Origin: Plasmopara viticola
Lineage: Eukaryota; Oomycota; Peronosporomycetes; Peronosporales; Peronosporaceae
Assembly (NCBI GenBank): GCA_001695595.3
Contig: MBPM02000080.1
Location: 1 to 64,000, forward strand
Reading direction: 5' to 3'
DNA: 64,000 bases
Below, piece after piece: positions 31,264 through 42,012 of this stretch (position 1 is its first letter; each line of letters starts with the position of its first letter). The notes beneath the pieces were generated by a model, which was not told the DNA's origin, did not search any database, and was given only the letters and a program-made list of their open reading frames with translations. The translations under genes were made by a program, and so were the position numbers.

Positions 31264-34065
31264 GCAACTTCCCACATGACCCCACACAGGAAGGACTTCT
31301 TTGATTACAAGGGCCTAGAAGCTAGCATCAAAGTTAAGATTGCAGACGGGAAAAAGTTGCTTGTCAAAGGAGCCGGCACGGTAAAATTGACTGGTTTGAA
31401 CGGAAATAGGATTCACATGGTTGAAGTTCTGCACATTTCCGGACTCGACAGAAGGTTGCTGTCGGTTGGCAAGCTGGCAGAGCGTGGCATGAGTGTGGAT
31501 TGCTTGCGTTCGTCATGTGTCATTTGGAACAAGAAGCAAGCAATTGCGTCGGGCATAAAGGTTGGAAAGTCGTATTTTCTTGACTGTGAGCAAGTAGAAG
31601 CATGTATCGTTGAATATGCCGGGGCTGACAATCAAAGGGAGCTTTGGCATGCACGCATGGGGCACCCCAGCAAGGATGCGCTGAACAGGACAGAGCGATT
31701 AACTAATGGTATCCCAATTGTCAAGCAAATTGTGGAAATATTGTGTGCCGGCTGTTTGAAGGGCAAGAAGACGATCACGGTTTTCCGTCTCGTTCACTGA
31801 CAAAGACGACACGTGTGTTGGAGCGTTTTCACACAGATGTCATGGGGCCAATGAGAATATTCGAAGGGTGGTGCCAAACACATTCTCACGTTTGTGGATG
31901 ACTTTTCACGATATGTTGCATTTTTTCTGATCAAGAGCAAGAGTGAAGTGGCTGGCAAGTTCAAGAAGTTTCTGACGATATACGAAAACCAGTGGGGTGG
32001 ACGACTAAGATGTTTGCGATCCGACAACGGAATCGAGTTCGTCAACAGAAAAATGGCTGGAATATGTCAAGTGAATGGCATTGTACACCAGCGCTCCGCC
32101 CCATACAGCCCGCAGCAGAACGGAGTGGCGGAGCGTATGAACAGGAGAGTTATGAAGAAAGCCCGCAGCATGTTACACCCAAGAGCGTTTCGACGGAATG
32201 GTGGGCGGAAGCGGTAAATACAGCGGTTTATTTAACTAATCAAGTCAGCAATACGGTCCATCCATCACGCCGTACGAGCTAGCTTTCAAGATGAAGCCTC
32301 GAATGGATCACCTGCGCGTATTTGATTCGCAAGGCTACGCTCATATTGACGATGCGAAACGGACCAAATTGGAACCCAAGAGCTTCAAGTGTATGTTTCT
32401 TGGCTATGCAGAGAATGTCAAGGGCTATCGCTTGTTTGACTTGGAAAATGCCAAGTTTAAAGTGACCCGCTCTGTAAAGTTGGATGAGCGTGAGGTGAGC
32501 GGCATCAATGGCGCGCAAGAGCTTAAGCCGGAAGCAATTGTCTAAGTTATTAAGGATGGTGATGTTGTCAATGTTCAGCATCAAGTGGATCGACAGTCAG
32601 TTGCGGACGATCCCATGGGAGCTGTCGAAGAGACAGTCGAGGATGTTGATCTGGATGATGTGGATCATACGCCAAGCGCCGTTGTACAGCGGCTAATGCC
32701 TTCTGAGAGCCCTGTACGAAACAGGCTTAAGCTAACGGAGTATCATCAACCTTCCCAAGTGCAACAGGAAGATCGTTCGGTGTTTCGGCCTGAAGTGGAG
32801 CGAACACAAATAAGACGTGAGCCAGTGCTAATGCTAAGAAACGGCTTCGATGGTGGAGAGTCAACAGAAGGCAGTGAGGGCCCACCGACTCCAAAGCGTG
32901 CTAGGATTGACGAAGATGGACTAATTGCGGAAGCCTTTCTTGCCTATGCCGTGGAAATTGACGATAAGACAGACTCACCGAACACTTATACTCAAGCAAT
33001 GGAAAGCGACGATGCAATGAAATAGCGTGAAGCAACGAATGCTGAGCTTCGCTTTCACGAAGAGAATAAAACGTGGACATTGCGGCCACGAGGGAAGATT
33101 GGACGAACAATTGGATCACGATGGGTTTTTGCCAAGAAGCGTGATCAGAATGGCGCTATCGTGCGATACAAGGCACGACTGGTCGCGAAAGGTTTCAGGA
33201 AGAAGTATGGCGTTGACTTTTTCGAGACGCATTCCCCGGTTGCCAACATGAAATCGATTCGAATAATTCTCGCGGTATGTGTTGAATGTGGCTATCAAAT
33301 GGAACAGCTGGACGTCGACACGGCTTTTCTCAATAGCGTGTTGACGGACAACGTTTTTATGGAAGTTCCGCTTGGTGTCGACAACGCTCAAGGATACATA
33401 TGTCAACAGAACAATGCTATTCGCAGACTGAATCAAGCAGCGAGTGCTTGGAACTAGACAATACATCGTGTCTTCGTCAGGAATGGCTTTAAGAGTTGCG
33501 GAGCAGATCAATGTGTTTATGTCAAGAGCACTAAAGAAGGTTTTGCTTACGTTGGATTATATGTGGATGACATGATTATCGCAGCAAGGAGCAGCAAAAT
33601 TTAAATCAAGTACAGGATGTACTCAAGAATGCTTTCAAGATGAAGGAACTTGGTCAGACGGAATTTATTTTGGGTATGGAAATTGATCACGACAGGTCAG
33701 CTGGAATATTGATGATCGAACAGACTCGCTACATCGATGATGTGGTCAAGCGATTCGGTCAACAAGAGGCCGAGAGTGTTGAAAACCCATGCGTATCAGG
33801 ATTGAAGCTGTCGTCAAAGCAGTCACCCACAACGGATGCTTGCTGTACATAACGACATGCACTCGGCCTGATATTGCATATGTGGTGACACAGCTATCAC
33901 GTTTTCTGAAGAACCCAGGACTACAACATTGGAGCGCAGCAATTCGAGTAGTACGGTATCTGAAGACCACGCGTCAAATCGGTATCGTCTACCGAGGAAG
34001 TGGAAGCGTTGCGGTCAAAGCATACTCGGATGCAGATTGGGGCAGCAACACGGATGACAGAAGTA
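31264..34065 (+). pseudogene. Copia pol (copy 3), with stops
   Basis: Protease signature with TGA in place of the Gly codon, integrase and RT motifs as in copy 2, and RNase H cut after DADWG. Around 31495 the frame stays open (MSVDCLRSSCVIW) where copy 2 carries a one-base insertion, so this copy keeps a slightly longer integrase N-terminal part. One base is missing near 31862 relative to copy 2. Confidence 0.82.
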
Positions 34066-34071
34066 TATACC

Positions 34072-34113
34072 TTAAAGCGGCATTCGTGCCTTCGGCCCAA
34101 ACTGCCGCTTTAA
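34072..34113. repeat. 11-bp inverted repeat hairpin (copy of 17707-17748)
   Basis: The same TTAAAGCGGCA/TGCCGCTTTAA stem with a loop differing at one base, at the same junction between broken RNase H and viral flank. Confidence 0.65.
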
Positions 34114-34536
34114 CCTTCATGTTTCTCCCACAGCTAAATCTCTATCCTATATAAGAACTACCCTCTAAACCCATCATCCTTAACCCACAGACAAATCATC
34201 AACCCAATTACCCGTAAGCATTAATCACATCCCTATATAAAAAACACACCTCTAAACCTTCCATCATTACCCTCACAGACAAATCAACATTTTTTAAATT
34301 TGAAGCACTTAGAGTAGCGTTAATATCCTCTTCAGACAAAGATGTAGTTTGAAATGAATAAAAATAAACAAAATAAAAAAATCAGTTGTGATTGTGCTGG
34401 TAAATAACATTTGAAGAGAGCAAAACATAAAATTGGTTAGAAAACAATTAAATAAATTGAATTAATATTTTTAATTCTAATATAAATTTACTAATATACT
34501 ATAAGCATACCCCATACCCAATACACCATATCAAAA
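34114..34536. other. AT-rich flank of ExoX-like gene, unit 2
   Basis: Copy of 17749-18173 with small indels; imperfect direct repeats and TATA-like DNA, no gene. Confidence 0.45.
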
Positions 34537-34854
34537 ATGTCAGTAATTTTAGGGTTCGGAAAATATAAAGGAAAATCTCTTGAGGAAGTCTATGAGCAAG
34601 ATGCGTCATACTGTCGATGGTTATACAACCAGCAAACAGAAGACTCTGATATCGAACGCTTTTTACAAGGTAAGTTCCAAGATGGAGATGATAGCTATAT
34701 TATGCGGTGGGGCAAACATAAGAACAAATCCGTCAAGTGGATTGTTGAAAACGATACCCAATATTTCAATTGGATGTGTAAAAATGAATACATCAAGAAT
34801 AAATGTCCCTCATTGAAAGAAAACTTGAACGAATTTGGTGTAGAATTAAATTAA
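34537..34854 (+). CDS. ExoX-C/DUF3820-like small protein, unit 2
   Basis: 105-aa copy of the protein at 18174 with two tandem GK.K.KS repeats. It differs at a few residues (Gly for Glu early on; SDIERF for SDIKRF). The frame is open. Its downstream repeat spacer is cut short at breakpoint A, so here it faces the 5' side of a CRN cassette instead of its 3' side. Confidence 0.62.
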   Translation: MSVILGFGKYKGKSLEEVYEQDASYCRWLYNQQTEDSDIERFLQGKFQDGDDSYIMRWGKHKNKSVKWIVENDTQYFNWMCKNEYIKNKCPSLKENLNEFGVELN

Positions 34855-34992
34855 TCGAATTATTTTTTTTGACTGAAATCTCCATGTTCACATCGTTGGG
34901 TACTATCCTTGGGTATAGTTTCCTTATCCCAAGGTATTCCATTCTTATATCTGGGTATGGTTTCCTCATCCCGAGGTATTTCATTCTTATCC
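34855..34992. repeat. Truncated GGTAT-repeat spacer ending at breakpoint A
   Basis: First part of the spacer described at 18492-19081. Identity with that spacer stops after ATTCTTATCC at 34992, where reversed ORF85 sequence begins. Confidence 0.7.
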
Positions 34993-35044
34993 CATCTTCA
35001 ACATAACCAGTATCATCGGTATCGGATAGATATGTAATATCCAT
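34993..35044 (-). pseudogene. 5' stub of ORF85 cut at breakpoint B
   Basis: The first 17 codons of the 85-aa gene (ATG at 35044) up to VED, then fused to repeat spacer sequence at 34992/34993. The frame stays open into the spacer, giving a chimeric 83-codon ORF that is unlikely to be functional. Confidence 0.7.
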
Positions 35045-35199
35045 GAATTTTGTGTCTATATAAATAAATATATTTGTATCTGCAGTTGTTCAATCACCCA
35101 GTTGGGTGATGTCAAAAACCCAACAGTGGCTTGCACCATTTGATTGGCTGAAATACGGATAGAGAGAAGGTCCCTCACTCACAGAAAGCAATTGGAAAC
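35045..35199. promoter_or_regulatory. Bidirectional intergenic region upstream of CRN-2
   Basis: Copy of 20880-21034 in inverted orientation, with the CCAAT box (as ATTTGATTGGCTG) and the TCACCCA/TGGGTGA palindrome. The ORF85 it would also serve is only a stub here. Confidence 0.5.
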
Positions 35200-37044
35200 A
35201 TGATGAAGCTAGTGTGCGCGCCCGTTGGAGTGAAGGGAAACCCATTCCCCGTGAAGATCGATGCGAGCGATCTTGTGGGAGACTTGAAGGACGCTATCAA
35301 GGCGAAGAATGAGAAGACAATCACGTGTGATGCACGGGAACTGCAGCTGTTCCTCGCCAGGAAGGGCGACAACACGTGGTTGAATAGAGATGGCGCGGAA
35401 GCTGTGACGCTTGACGAACATGGACATCCGAAAGGCTTCAGGCACATGAATCCGTTGTTGTGGATCAAGATCCCGACGAACTTTGGAGAGAGATTTGAGC
35501 CAAACGAAGGCGAAATTCACGTGCTGGTGGTGGTTCCAGAAGTTGATCAGGAGCAATGGGATGAGGAACGTGCGCGCAAGAAGGCCAGATCATTGACTGT
35601 CATCGAGGTCGAGAGGATGGATTCAATTGCAGCCACCTTGGATATCGGCAGGTGGCAAATTGGTGGCATCGCACTCGACATTCGCCACGTCGAGCCGGAT
35701 TTTCCCGCGTGGTTCTATGTTCGGAAGGAAACGCAGGACATCATCAAGATATTCAACGACCATATGGAAAAGAAGCTCAGCACTGTGTTTGTGGGGACAC
35801 CTGGTGTTGGGAAGAGCACGATGGTCGTGTTGTTTGCGTTCTACATGGCTTTGCTTCAACAGAAACGCGTCGTCTTGTTTCGGAAGCTGAAAAAGGAAGG
35901 ATTCTCCTTGCTGTATCTGGATGATAAGAACAAGCAATATTGGCGAAGTAACAAGGCGAGCTTGAGTGATCTTGATGAACTGCGTGGTCAAGATTATGAA
36001 TTGTGTCTGGACGGTCTCATGCACAAGGACATTGCCGAAAACTTTGCAACGCTGGCGTCGTTCCGATTGCTTGCAACGTCTGTCCAGTATCCAATGAAGA
36101 ACGACGACGGTCCTGTACTGAGGCGTTGTCTAGTGCCCTTCTGGTCCAAGGTGGATTTGAAATCTGTTGGGGCGCATTTTCAATGGACGAAACACAATAT
36201 CAAGGACAGGTACTACTACTCGGGTGGCAACTTGCGCGACTTCTTGTCGGAGAAGAGCGTTGTCATAGATTCAATTGACCAGGCTATTGGTCTGGTTGAT
36301 GCGCAAGTGGTCGAACTTTTGAATACCCAGTATGCTCTTGGCTCGGAGAAACAAATTGATCGCTTACGGATGACGTCAGTTCGAGCGAGTGAGCAGGATC
36401 CCAAGAACCAAAGCAGCTCGGCGAAGTATACGATGACGAGGTCGTGGTTTTGTGTGATCACCTCCGAGTATGCGTTGAGGCAACTTGGCAAAATCGTAGC
36501 GCCATCCTACTATGAGGAGTTGTGGTCAAAAGGTCGCATGCTTGGCGACGATGGGTTGATGGGAATTGCATTCGAGAATTACGTGCATGCGATGGCAAGA
36601 GACGGACAGAAGCTCGAGTTGCAGGTGAGGACGTACGACCGAAGAAAAAAGAACCAGCATACATATGCTGCGTTGGAATTCGAAGCCAACGCGTATCTCT
36701 ATGAAGGCACTGATGCAGCGGAATGCGAAGCAATCATGCAGCAACTTGCGGATGTCGACTATTGGTATCCCTGCACACGTTGTTTGGAGACTATCGACAG
36801 TGTTGCCACGCTGAACATGGGTGGGGAACATAACGTGGTTGGCTTGATCCAAATAACGAAGTCCGACAATCATAAAATTGACTCAGTGGCACTTGACAAG
36901 TATGCGAAGATGTTTCCGGACGGTGCCAGATATATTGCGGTGGTGCCAGACAAGGAGACCAGTGATAAATTTCGACTTGCTCCAGCTGATCCTCCAACCC
37001 AAGTGCTGTTGTACGTTGCGTATGTCGCAACCTGGAGTCCGTGA
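35200..37044 (+). CDS. CRN (Crinkler) effector CRN-2, intact, P-loop NTPase plus REase-like
   Basis: An open 614-aa CRN gene. The N-terminus ([21 protein letters not shown]) is the CRN ubiquitin-like header with LFLARK near residue 50. Next comes a segment with GAEAVTLDEHGHPKGF, then HVLVVVP near 110, a basic stretch RARKKAR that may be a nuclear localisation signal, a P-loop NTPase (GTPGVGKST near 200) and a C-terminal restriction-endonuclease-like domain ([27 protein letters not shown]). NTPase-REase is a known CRN architecture. No obvious hydrophobic signal peptide is seen. Read outward, it sits between the ExoX-like gene on its 3' side and an ORF85 stub on its 5' side, and forms the spacer of the palindrome. 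No disruption seen, so it is one of two potentially active CRN genes here. Confidence 0.9.
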   Translation: MMKLVCAPVGVKGNPFPVKIDASDLVGDLKDAIKAKNEKTITCDARELQLFLARKGDNTWLNRDGAEAVTLDEHGHPKGFRHMNPLLWIKIPTNFGERFEPNEGEIHVLVVVPEVDQEQWDEERARKKARSLTVIEVERMDSIAATLDIGRWQIGGIALDIRHVEPDFPAWFYVRKETQDIIKIFNDHMEKKLSTVFVGTPGVGKSTMVVLFAFYMALLQQKRVVLFRKLKKEGFSLLYLDDKNKQYWRSNKASLSDLDELRGQDYELCLDGLMHKDIAENFATLASFRLLATSVQYPMKNDDGPVLRRCLVPFWSKVDLKSVGAHFQWTKHNIKDRYYYSGGNLRDFLSEKSVVIDSIDQAIGLVDAQVVELLNTQYALGSEKQIDRLRMTSVRASEQDPKNQSSSAKYTMTRSWFCVITSEYALRQLGKIVAPSYYEELWSKGRMLGDDGLMGIAFENYVHAMARDGQKLELQVRTYDRRKKNQHTYAALEFEANAYLYEGTDAAECEAIMQQLADVDYWYPCTRCLETIDSVATLNMGGEHNVVGLIQITKSDNHKIDSVALDKYAKMFPDGARYIAVVPDKETSDKFRLAPADPPTQVLLYVAYVATWSP

Positions 37045-37635
37045 AACCATGTGCTGCAGAATTAAGCTTTTCTCTGATAGCCTGTCTAAGCCGATAGTGT
37101 TGTGGTGGTAGCGATTTGCCTCCTATCCTCAGCTACTTGTTGAACAATGTATTGATTTTTAAAAGCTCGTTGGTTCTGATCACCTGTATGATCTAATAAC
37201 CTGCTGAATCGCGACAAGGAGTTGACCAATGTTACAGCACATGTATGAACCAAACTGACTTTCGAGGACATACGATCGATCGAGGCAGTGAATCGAGGAC
37301 GGTGGATCGACTGCGTTTGAGAAAACAGCTGTGGTTGAGAGCAGTGGATCAACGGTGCGAGGACGGTGGATCAGTGGATCAACGGTGCGAGGACGGTGGA
37401 TCGACTGCGTATATGAGAAACCGCTGTGGTTGAGGTCTGTTGATGAGACTATCATACCTTGAGATGGCATACCCATGGATAAGTATGTCATCTCCATGGA
37501 TAAGAATGGAATACCTCGGGATGAGGAAACCATACCCAGGTATAAGAATGGAATACCTTGGGATAAGGAAACCATACCCAAGGATAGTACCCAACGATGT
37601 GAACATGGAGACTTCAGTCAAAAAAAGTAATTCGA
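37045..37635. repeat. Repeat-rich spacer between CRN-2 and ExoX-like gene
   Basis: Inverted copy of 18492-19081 with the 30-base tandem repeat (about 37360-37420) and the GGTAT-type block (about 37450-37600). No gene. Breakpoint A lies at 37497/37498. Confidence 0.6.
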
Positions 37636-37953
37636 TTAATTTAATTCTACACCAAATTCGTTCAAGTTTTCTCTCCATGAGGGACATTTATTCTTGATGT
37701 ATTCATTTTTACACATCCAATTGAAATATTGGGTATCGTTTTCAACAATCCACTTGACGGATTTGTTCTTATGTTTGCCCCACCGCATAATATAGCTATC
37801 ATCTCCATCTTGGAACTTACCTTGTAAAAACAGTTTGATATCAGAGTCTTCTGTTTGCTGGTTGTATAACCATCGACAGTATGACGCATCTTGCTCATAG
37901 ACTTCCTCAAGAGATTTTCCTTTATATTTTCCGAACTCTAAAATTACTGACAT
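37636..37953 (-). CDS. ExoX-C/DUF3820-like small protein, unit 3
   Basis: Third full copy of the 105-aa two-repeat protein, convergent with CRN-2. It differs by a few residues (SDIKLF; CPSWREN near the C-terminus). The frame is open. Here the neighbouring order ExoX-like, CRN, ORF85 is the ancestral one. Confidence 0.62.
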   Translation of the reverse strand: MSVILEFGKYKGKSLEEVYEQDASYCRWLYNQQTEDSDIKLFLQGKFQDGDDSYIMRWGKHKNKSVKWIVENDTQYFNWMCKNEYIKNKCPSWRENLNEFGVELN

Positions 37954-38374
37954 TTTTGATATGGTGTATTGGGTATGGGGTATGCTTTTAGTATATTAGT
38001 AAATTTATATTAGAATTAAAAATATTAATTCAATTTATTTAATTGTTTTCTAACCAGTTTTTATGTTTTGCTCTCTACAAATGTTGTTTACCAGCACAAT
38101 CACAACTGATTTTTTTATTTTGTTTATCTTCATTTCAAACTACATCTTTGTCTGAAGAGGATATTATCGCTACTCTAAGTGCTTCAGGTTAATAAAAATG
38201 TTATTTTGTCTGTGAGGGTAATGATGGAAGGTTTAGAGGTGTGTTTTTTATATAGGGATGTGATTAATGCTTACGGGTAATTGGGTTGATGATTTGTCTG
38301 TGGGTTAAGGATGATGGGTTTAGAGGGTAGTTCTTATATAGGATAGAGATTTAGCTGTGGGAGAAACATGAAGG
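37954..38374. other. AT-rich flank of ExoX-like gene, unit 3
   Basis: Inverted copy of 17749-18173; direct repeats and TATA-like DNA, no gene. Confidence 0.45.
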
Positions 38375-38416
38375 TTAAAGCGGCAGTTTGGGCCGAAGGC
38401 ACGAATGCCGCTTTAA
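38375..38416. repeat. 11-bp inverted repeat hairpin (third copy)
   Basis: TTAAAGCGGCA/TGCCGCTTTAA stem at the junction of copia copy 4 and the viral flank. Confidence 0.65.
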
Positions 38417-38422
38417 GGTATA

Positions 38423-41226
38423 TACTTCTGTCATCCGTGTTGCTGCCCCAATCTGCATCCGAGTATGCTTTGACCGCAACGCTTCCACTTCCTCGGTAGA
38501 CGATACCGATTTGACGCGTGGTCTTCAGATACCGTACTACTCGAATTGCTGCGCTCCAATGTTGTAGTCCTGGGTTCTTCAGAAAACGTGATAGCTGTGT
38601 CACCACATATGCAATATCAGGCCGAGTGCATGTCGTTATGTACAGCAAGCATCCGTTGTGGGTGACTGCTTTGACGACAGCTTCAATCCTGATACGCATG
38701 GGTTTTCAACACTCTCGGCCTCTTGTTGACCGAATCGCTTGACCACATCATCGATGTAGCGAGTCTGTTCGATCATCAATATTCCAGCTGACCTGTCGTG
38801 ATCAATTTCCATACCCAAAATAAATTCCGTCTGACCAAGTTCCTTCATCTTGAAAGCATTCTTGAGTACATCCTGTACTTGATTTAAATTTTGCTGCTCC
38901 TTGCTGCGATAATCATGTCATCCACATATAATCCAACGTAAGCAAAACCTTCTTTAGTGCTCTTGACATAAACACATTGATCTGCTCCGCAACTCTTAAA
39001 GCCATTCCTGACGAAGACACGATGTATTGTCTAGTTCCAAGCACTCGCTGCTTGATTCAGTCTGCGAATAGCATTGTTCTGTTGACATATGTATCCTTGA
39101 GCGTTGTCGACACCAAGCGGAACTTCCATAAAAACGTTGTCCGTCAACACGCTATTGAGAAAAGCCGTGTCGACGTCCAGCTGTTCCATTTGATAGCCAC
39201 ATTCAACACATACCGCGAGAATTATTCGAATCGATTTCATGTTGGCAACCGGGGAATGCGTCTCGAAAAAGTCAACGCCATACTTCTTCCTGAAACCTTT
39301 CGCGACCAGTCGTGCCTTGTATCGCACGATAGCGCCATTCTGATCACGCTTCTTGGCAAAAACCCATCGTGATCCAATTGTTCGTCCAATCTTCCCTCGT
39401 GGCCGCAATGTCCACGTTTTATTCTCTTCGTGAAAGCGAAGCTCAGCATTCGTTGCTTCACGCTATTTCATTGCATCGTCGCTTTCCATTGCTTGAGTAT
39501 AAGTGTTCGGTGAGTCTGTCTTATCGTCAATTTCCACGGCATAGGCAAGAAAGGCTTCCGCAATTAGTCCATCTTCGTCAATCCTAGCACGCTTTGGAGT
39601 CGGTGGGCCCTCACTGCCTTCTGTTGACTCTCCACCATCGAAGCCGTTTCTTAGCATTAGCACTGGCTCACGTCTTATTTGTGTTCGCTCCACTTCAGGC
39701 CGAAACACCGAACGATCTTCCTGTTGCACTTGGGAAGGTTGATGATACTCCGTTAGCTTAAGCCTGTTTCGTACAGGGCTCTCAGAAGGCAGTAGCCGCT
39801 GTACAACGGCGCTTGGCGTATGATCCACATCATCCAGATCAACATCCTCGACTGTCTCTTCGACAGCTCCCATGGGATCGTCCGCAACTGACTGTCGATC
39901 CACTTGATGCTGAACATTGACAACATCACCATCCTTAATAACTTAGACAATTGTTTCCGGCTTAAGCTCTTGCGCGCCATTGATGCCGCTCACCTCACGC
40001 TCATCCAACTTTACAGAGCGGGTCACTTTAAACTTGGCATTTTCCAAGTCAAACAAGCGATAGCCCTTGACATTCTCTGCATAGCCAAGAAACATACACT
40101 TGAAGCTCTTGGGTTCCAATTTGGTCCGTTTCGCATCGTCAATATGAGCGTAGCCTTGCGAATCAAATACGCGCAGGTGATCCATTCGAGGCTTCATCTT
40201 GAAAGCTAGCTCGTACGGCGTGATGGATGGACCGTATTGCTGACTTGATTAGTTAAATAAACCGCTGTATTTACCGCTTCCGCCCACCATTCCGTCGAAA
40301 CGCTCTTGGGTGTAACATGCTGCGGGCTTTCTTCATAATTCTCCTGTTCATACGCTCCGCCACTCCGTTCTGCTGCGGGCTGTATGGGGCGGAGCGCTGG
40401 TGTACAATGCCATTCACTTGACATATTCCAGCCATTTTTCTGTTGACGAACTCGATTCCGTTGTCGGATCGCAAACATCTTAGTCGTCCACCCCACTGGT
40501 TTTCGTATATCGTCAGAAACTTCTTGAACTTGCCAGCCACTTCACTCTTGCTCTTGATCAGAAAAAATGCAACATATCGTGAAAAGTCATCCACAAACGT
40601 GAGAATGTGTTTGGCACCACCCTTCGGAATATTCTCATTGGCCCCATGACATCTGTGTGAAAACGCTCCAACACACGTGTCGTCTTTGTCAGTGAACGAG
40701 ACGGAAAACCGTGATCGTCTTCTTGCCCTTCAAACAGCCGGCACACAATATTTCCACACTTTGCTTGACAATTGGGATACCATTAGTTAATCGCTCTGTC
40801 CTGTTCAGCGCATCCTTGCTGGGGTGCCCCATGCGTGCATGCCAAAGCTCCCTTTGATTGTCAGCCCCGGCATATTCAACGATACATGCTTCTACTTGCT
40901 CACAGTCAAGAAAATACGACTTTCCAACCTTTATGCCCGACGCAATTGCTTGCTTCTTGTTCCAAATGACACATGACGAACGCAAGCAATCCCACACTCA
41001 TGCCACGCTCTGCCAGCTTGCCAACCGACAGCAACCTTCTGTCGAGTCCGGAAATGTGCAGAACTTCAACCATGTGAATCCTATTTCCGTTCAAACCAGT
41101 CAATTTTACCGTGCCGGCTCCTTTGACAAGCAACTTTTTCCCGTCTGCAATCTTAACTTTGATGCTAGCTTCTAGGCCCTTGTAATCAAAGAAGTCCTTC
41201 CTGTGTGGGGTCATGTGGGAAGTTGC
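38423..41226 (-). pseudogene. Copia pol (copy 4), with stops
   Basis: Protease signature broken by TGA, integrase triad residues, RT (VDTAFLN, YVDDM) and a cut RNase H, all on the minus strand and broken at the same positions as in copies 2 and 3. Confidence 0.82.
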
Positions 41227-42012
41227 TCAACTGTCAATCAGCCATCCTGATGACCTCCCTTCACCAACAGCAAACACCGTGTCGTCGCTGTTGAATCGTT
41301 TACCAGCCGGGCAGTATCGCTTCATGTGTCCAAACTGGGCAAAGTTGAAGCACTTGCCTTTGAATCCGCCGTTATTGCGTGGAGGACCACTCTTTCGTCC
41401 ATTGTCCCGTCCACCTTTGAATCTTCTAGCATTTCCATTTACGCGAAACGCTTTCTCTGTAGCTTCTTTCCTCTGCAGCTTCTCTGACTCATTGAGCAGC
41501 TTCTTCTTGACTTCTGTCAACGAAATGTCCCTTGCATTCTCCACAATTGACAAATTCAAGTCATACTCCGAAGGTAGACTGCTGAGAAGTACCACCAGCT
41601 GGCGTGACTTATCAATTTACTCTCCCGTAGTCTGTAGTCCCACTACTAGCTCGTGAAAAGAGTCCAGATGCTCTGCCATGCTTATTCCACTTTCCATCTT
41701 GAACTCATGTTGTCGACGAGTCATCACAACACGATGTGAAGAGTCGAGCGATTGTAGAAATCGCGGAGGGTTCCCCACGCCTCCATAGCACGCGTAGCTG
41801 CCCGAAATTGATCTGGTGCTGGACCTCAACGCCTTGAGCAATGATGCCTAGCCCTTGGCATCATTAACAAGCCACGCCTCCGTGACGTCCTTCTCTTCCT
41901 TGACGGCCATGATGTGTCCCAAAAGACCCTTCCGCTCCAGGGTCATCCTCATTTAAAACTCCCAGTGGTAATAGCTACCACTTCCTAGGAGGACTTCGGT
42001 GCGCTTGTTCAT
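41227..42012 (-). pseudogene. Copia gag (copy 4), with stops
   Basis: ATG at 42012. Same shared stops as copy 2, an early stop like copy 3, and the CFNFAQFGHMKRYC knuckle. Confidence 0.82.

Larger units (their letters stand above)
29236..34065 (+). mobile_element. Ty1/copia retrotransposon, decayed copy 3
   Basis: Nearly identical to copy 2 over its whole length and truncated at the same base inside RNase H (after DADWG). It shares the same internal stops and adds a few own changes, for example a stop right after the gag start region (GAGTTTTAAATG near 30530) and loss of the second zinc-knuckle cysteine. It begins the second, partial 16.4-kb unit. Confidence 0.88.
21087..34992 (+). repeat. 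Left arm of 13.9-kb inverted repeat (palindrome)
   Basis: This stretch pairs with 37498-51400 read in reverse: coordinates of matching points add up to 72487-72490 all along, from the ORF85 tail through capsid, fibre, ATPase, penton, copia and ExoX-like genes. Differences are scattered single substitutions and one-base indels. The outer end lies inside ORF85 (21086/21087, breakpoint B), the inner end inside the GGTAT repeat block (34992, breakpoint A). Confidence 0.9.
34993..37497 (+). other. CRN cassette forming the palindrome spacer
   Basis: The 2.5-kb segment from breakpoint B (inside ORF85) to breakpoint A (inside the repeat spacer), inverted relative to 18630-21086. It carries the bidirectional promoter, CRN-2 and most of the 3' repeat spacer. 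Both ends coincide to the base with the breakpoints at 51400 and 55163. Confidence 0.7.

Noticed and set aside
35627..36024. Long open frames antisense or out of frame inside the CRN genes (such as 35623-36024 minus, 59578-60150 minus)
   Set aside because: They are shadows of GC-rich CRN coding sequence, repeated wherever the CRN gene is repeated, with no domain signal.
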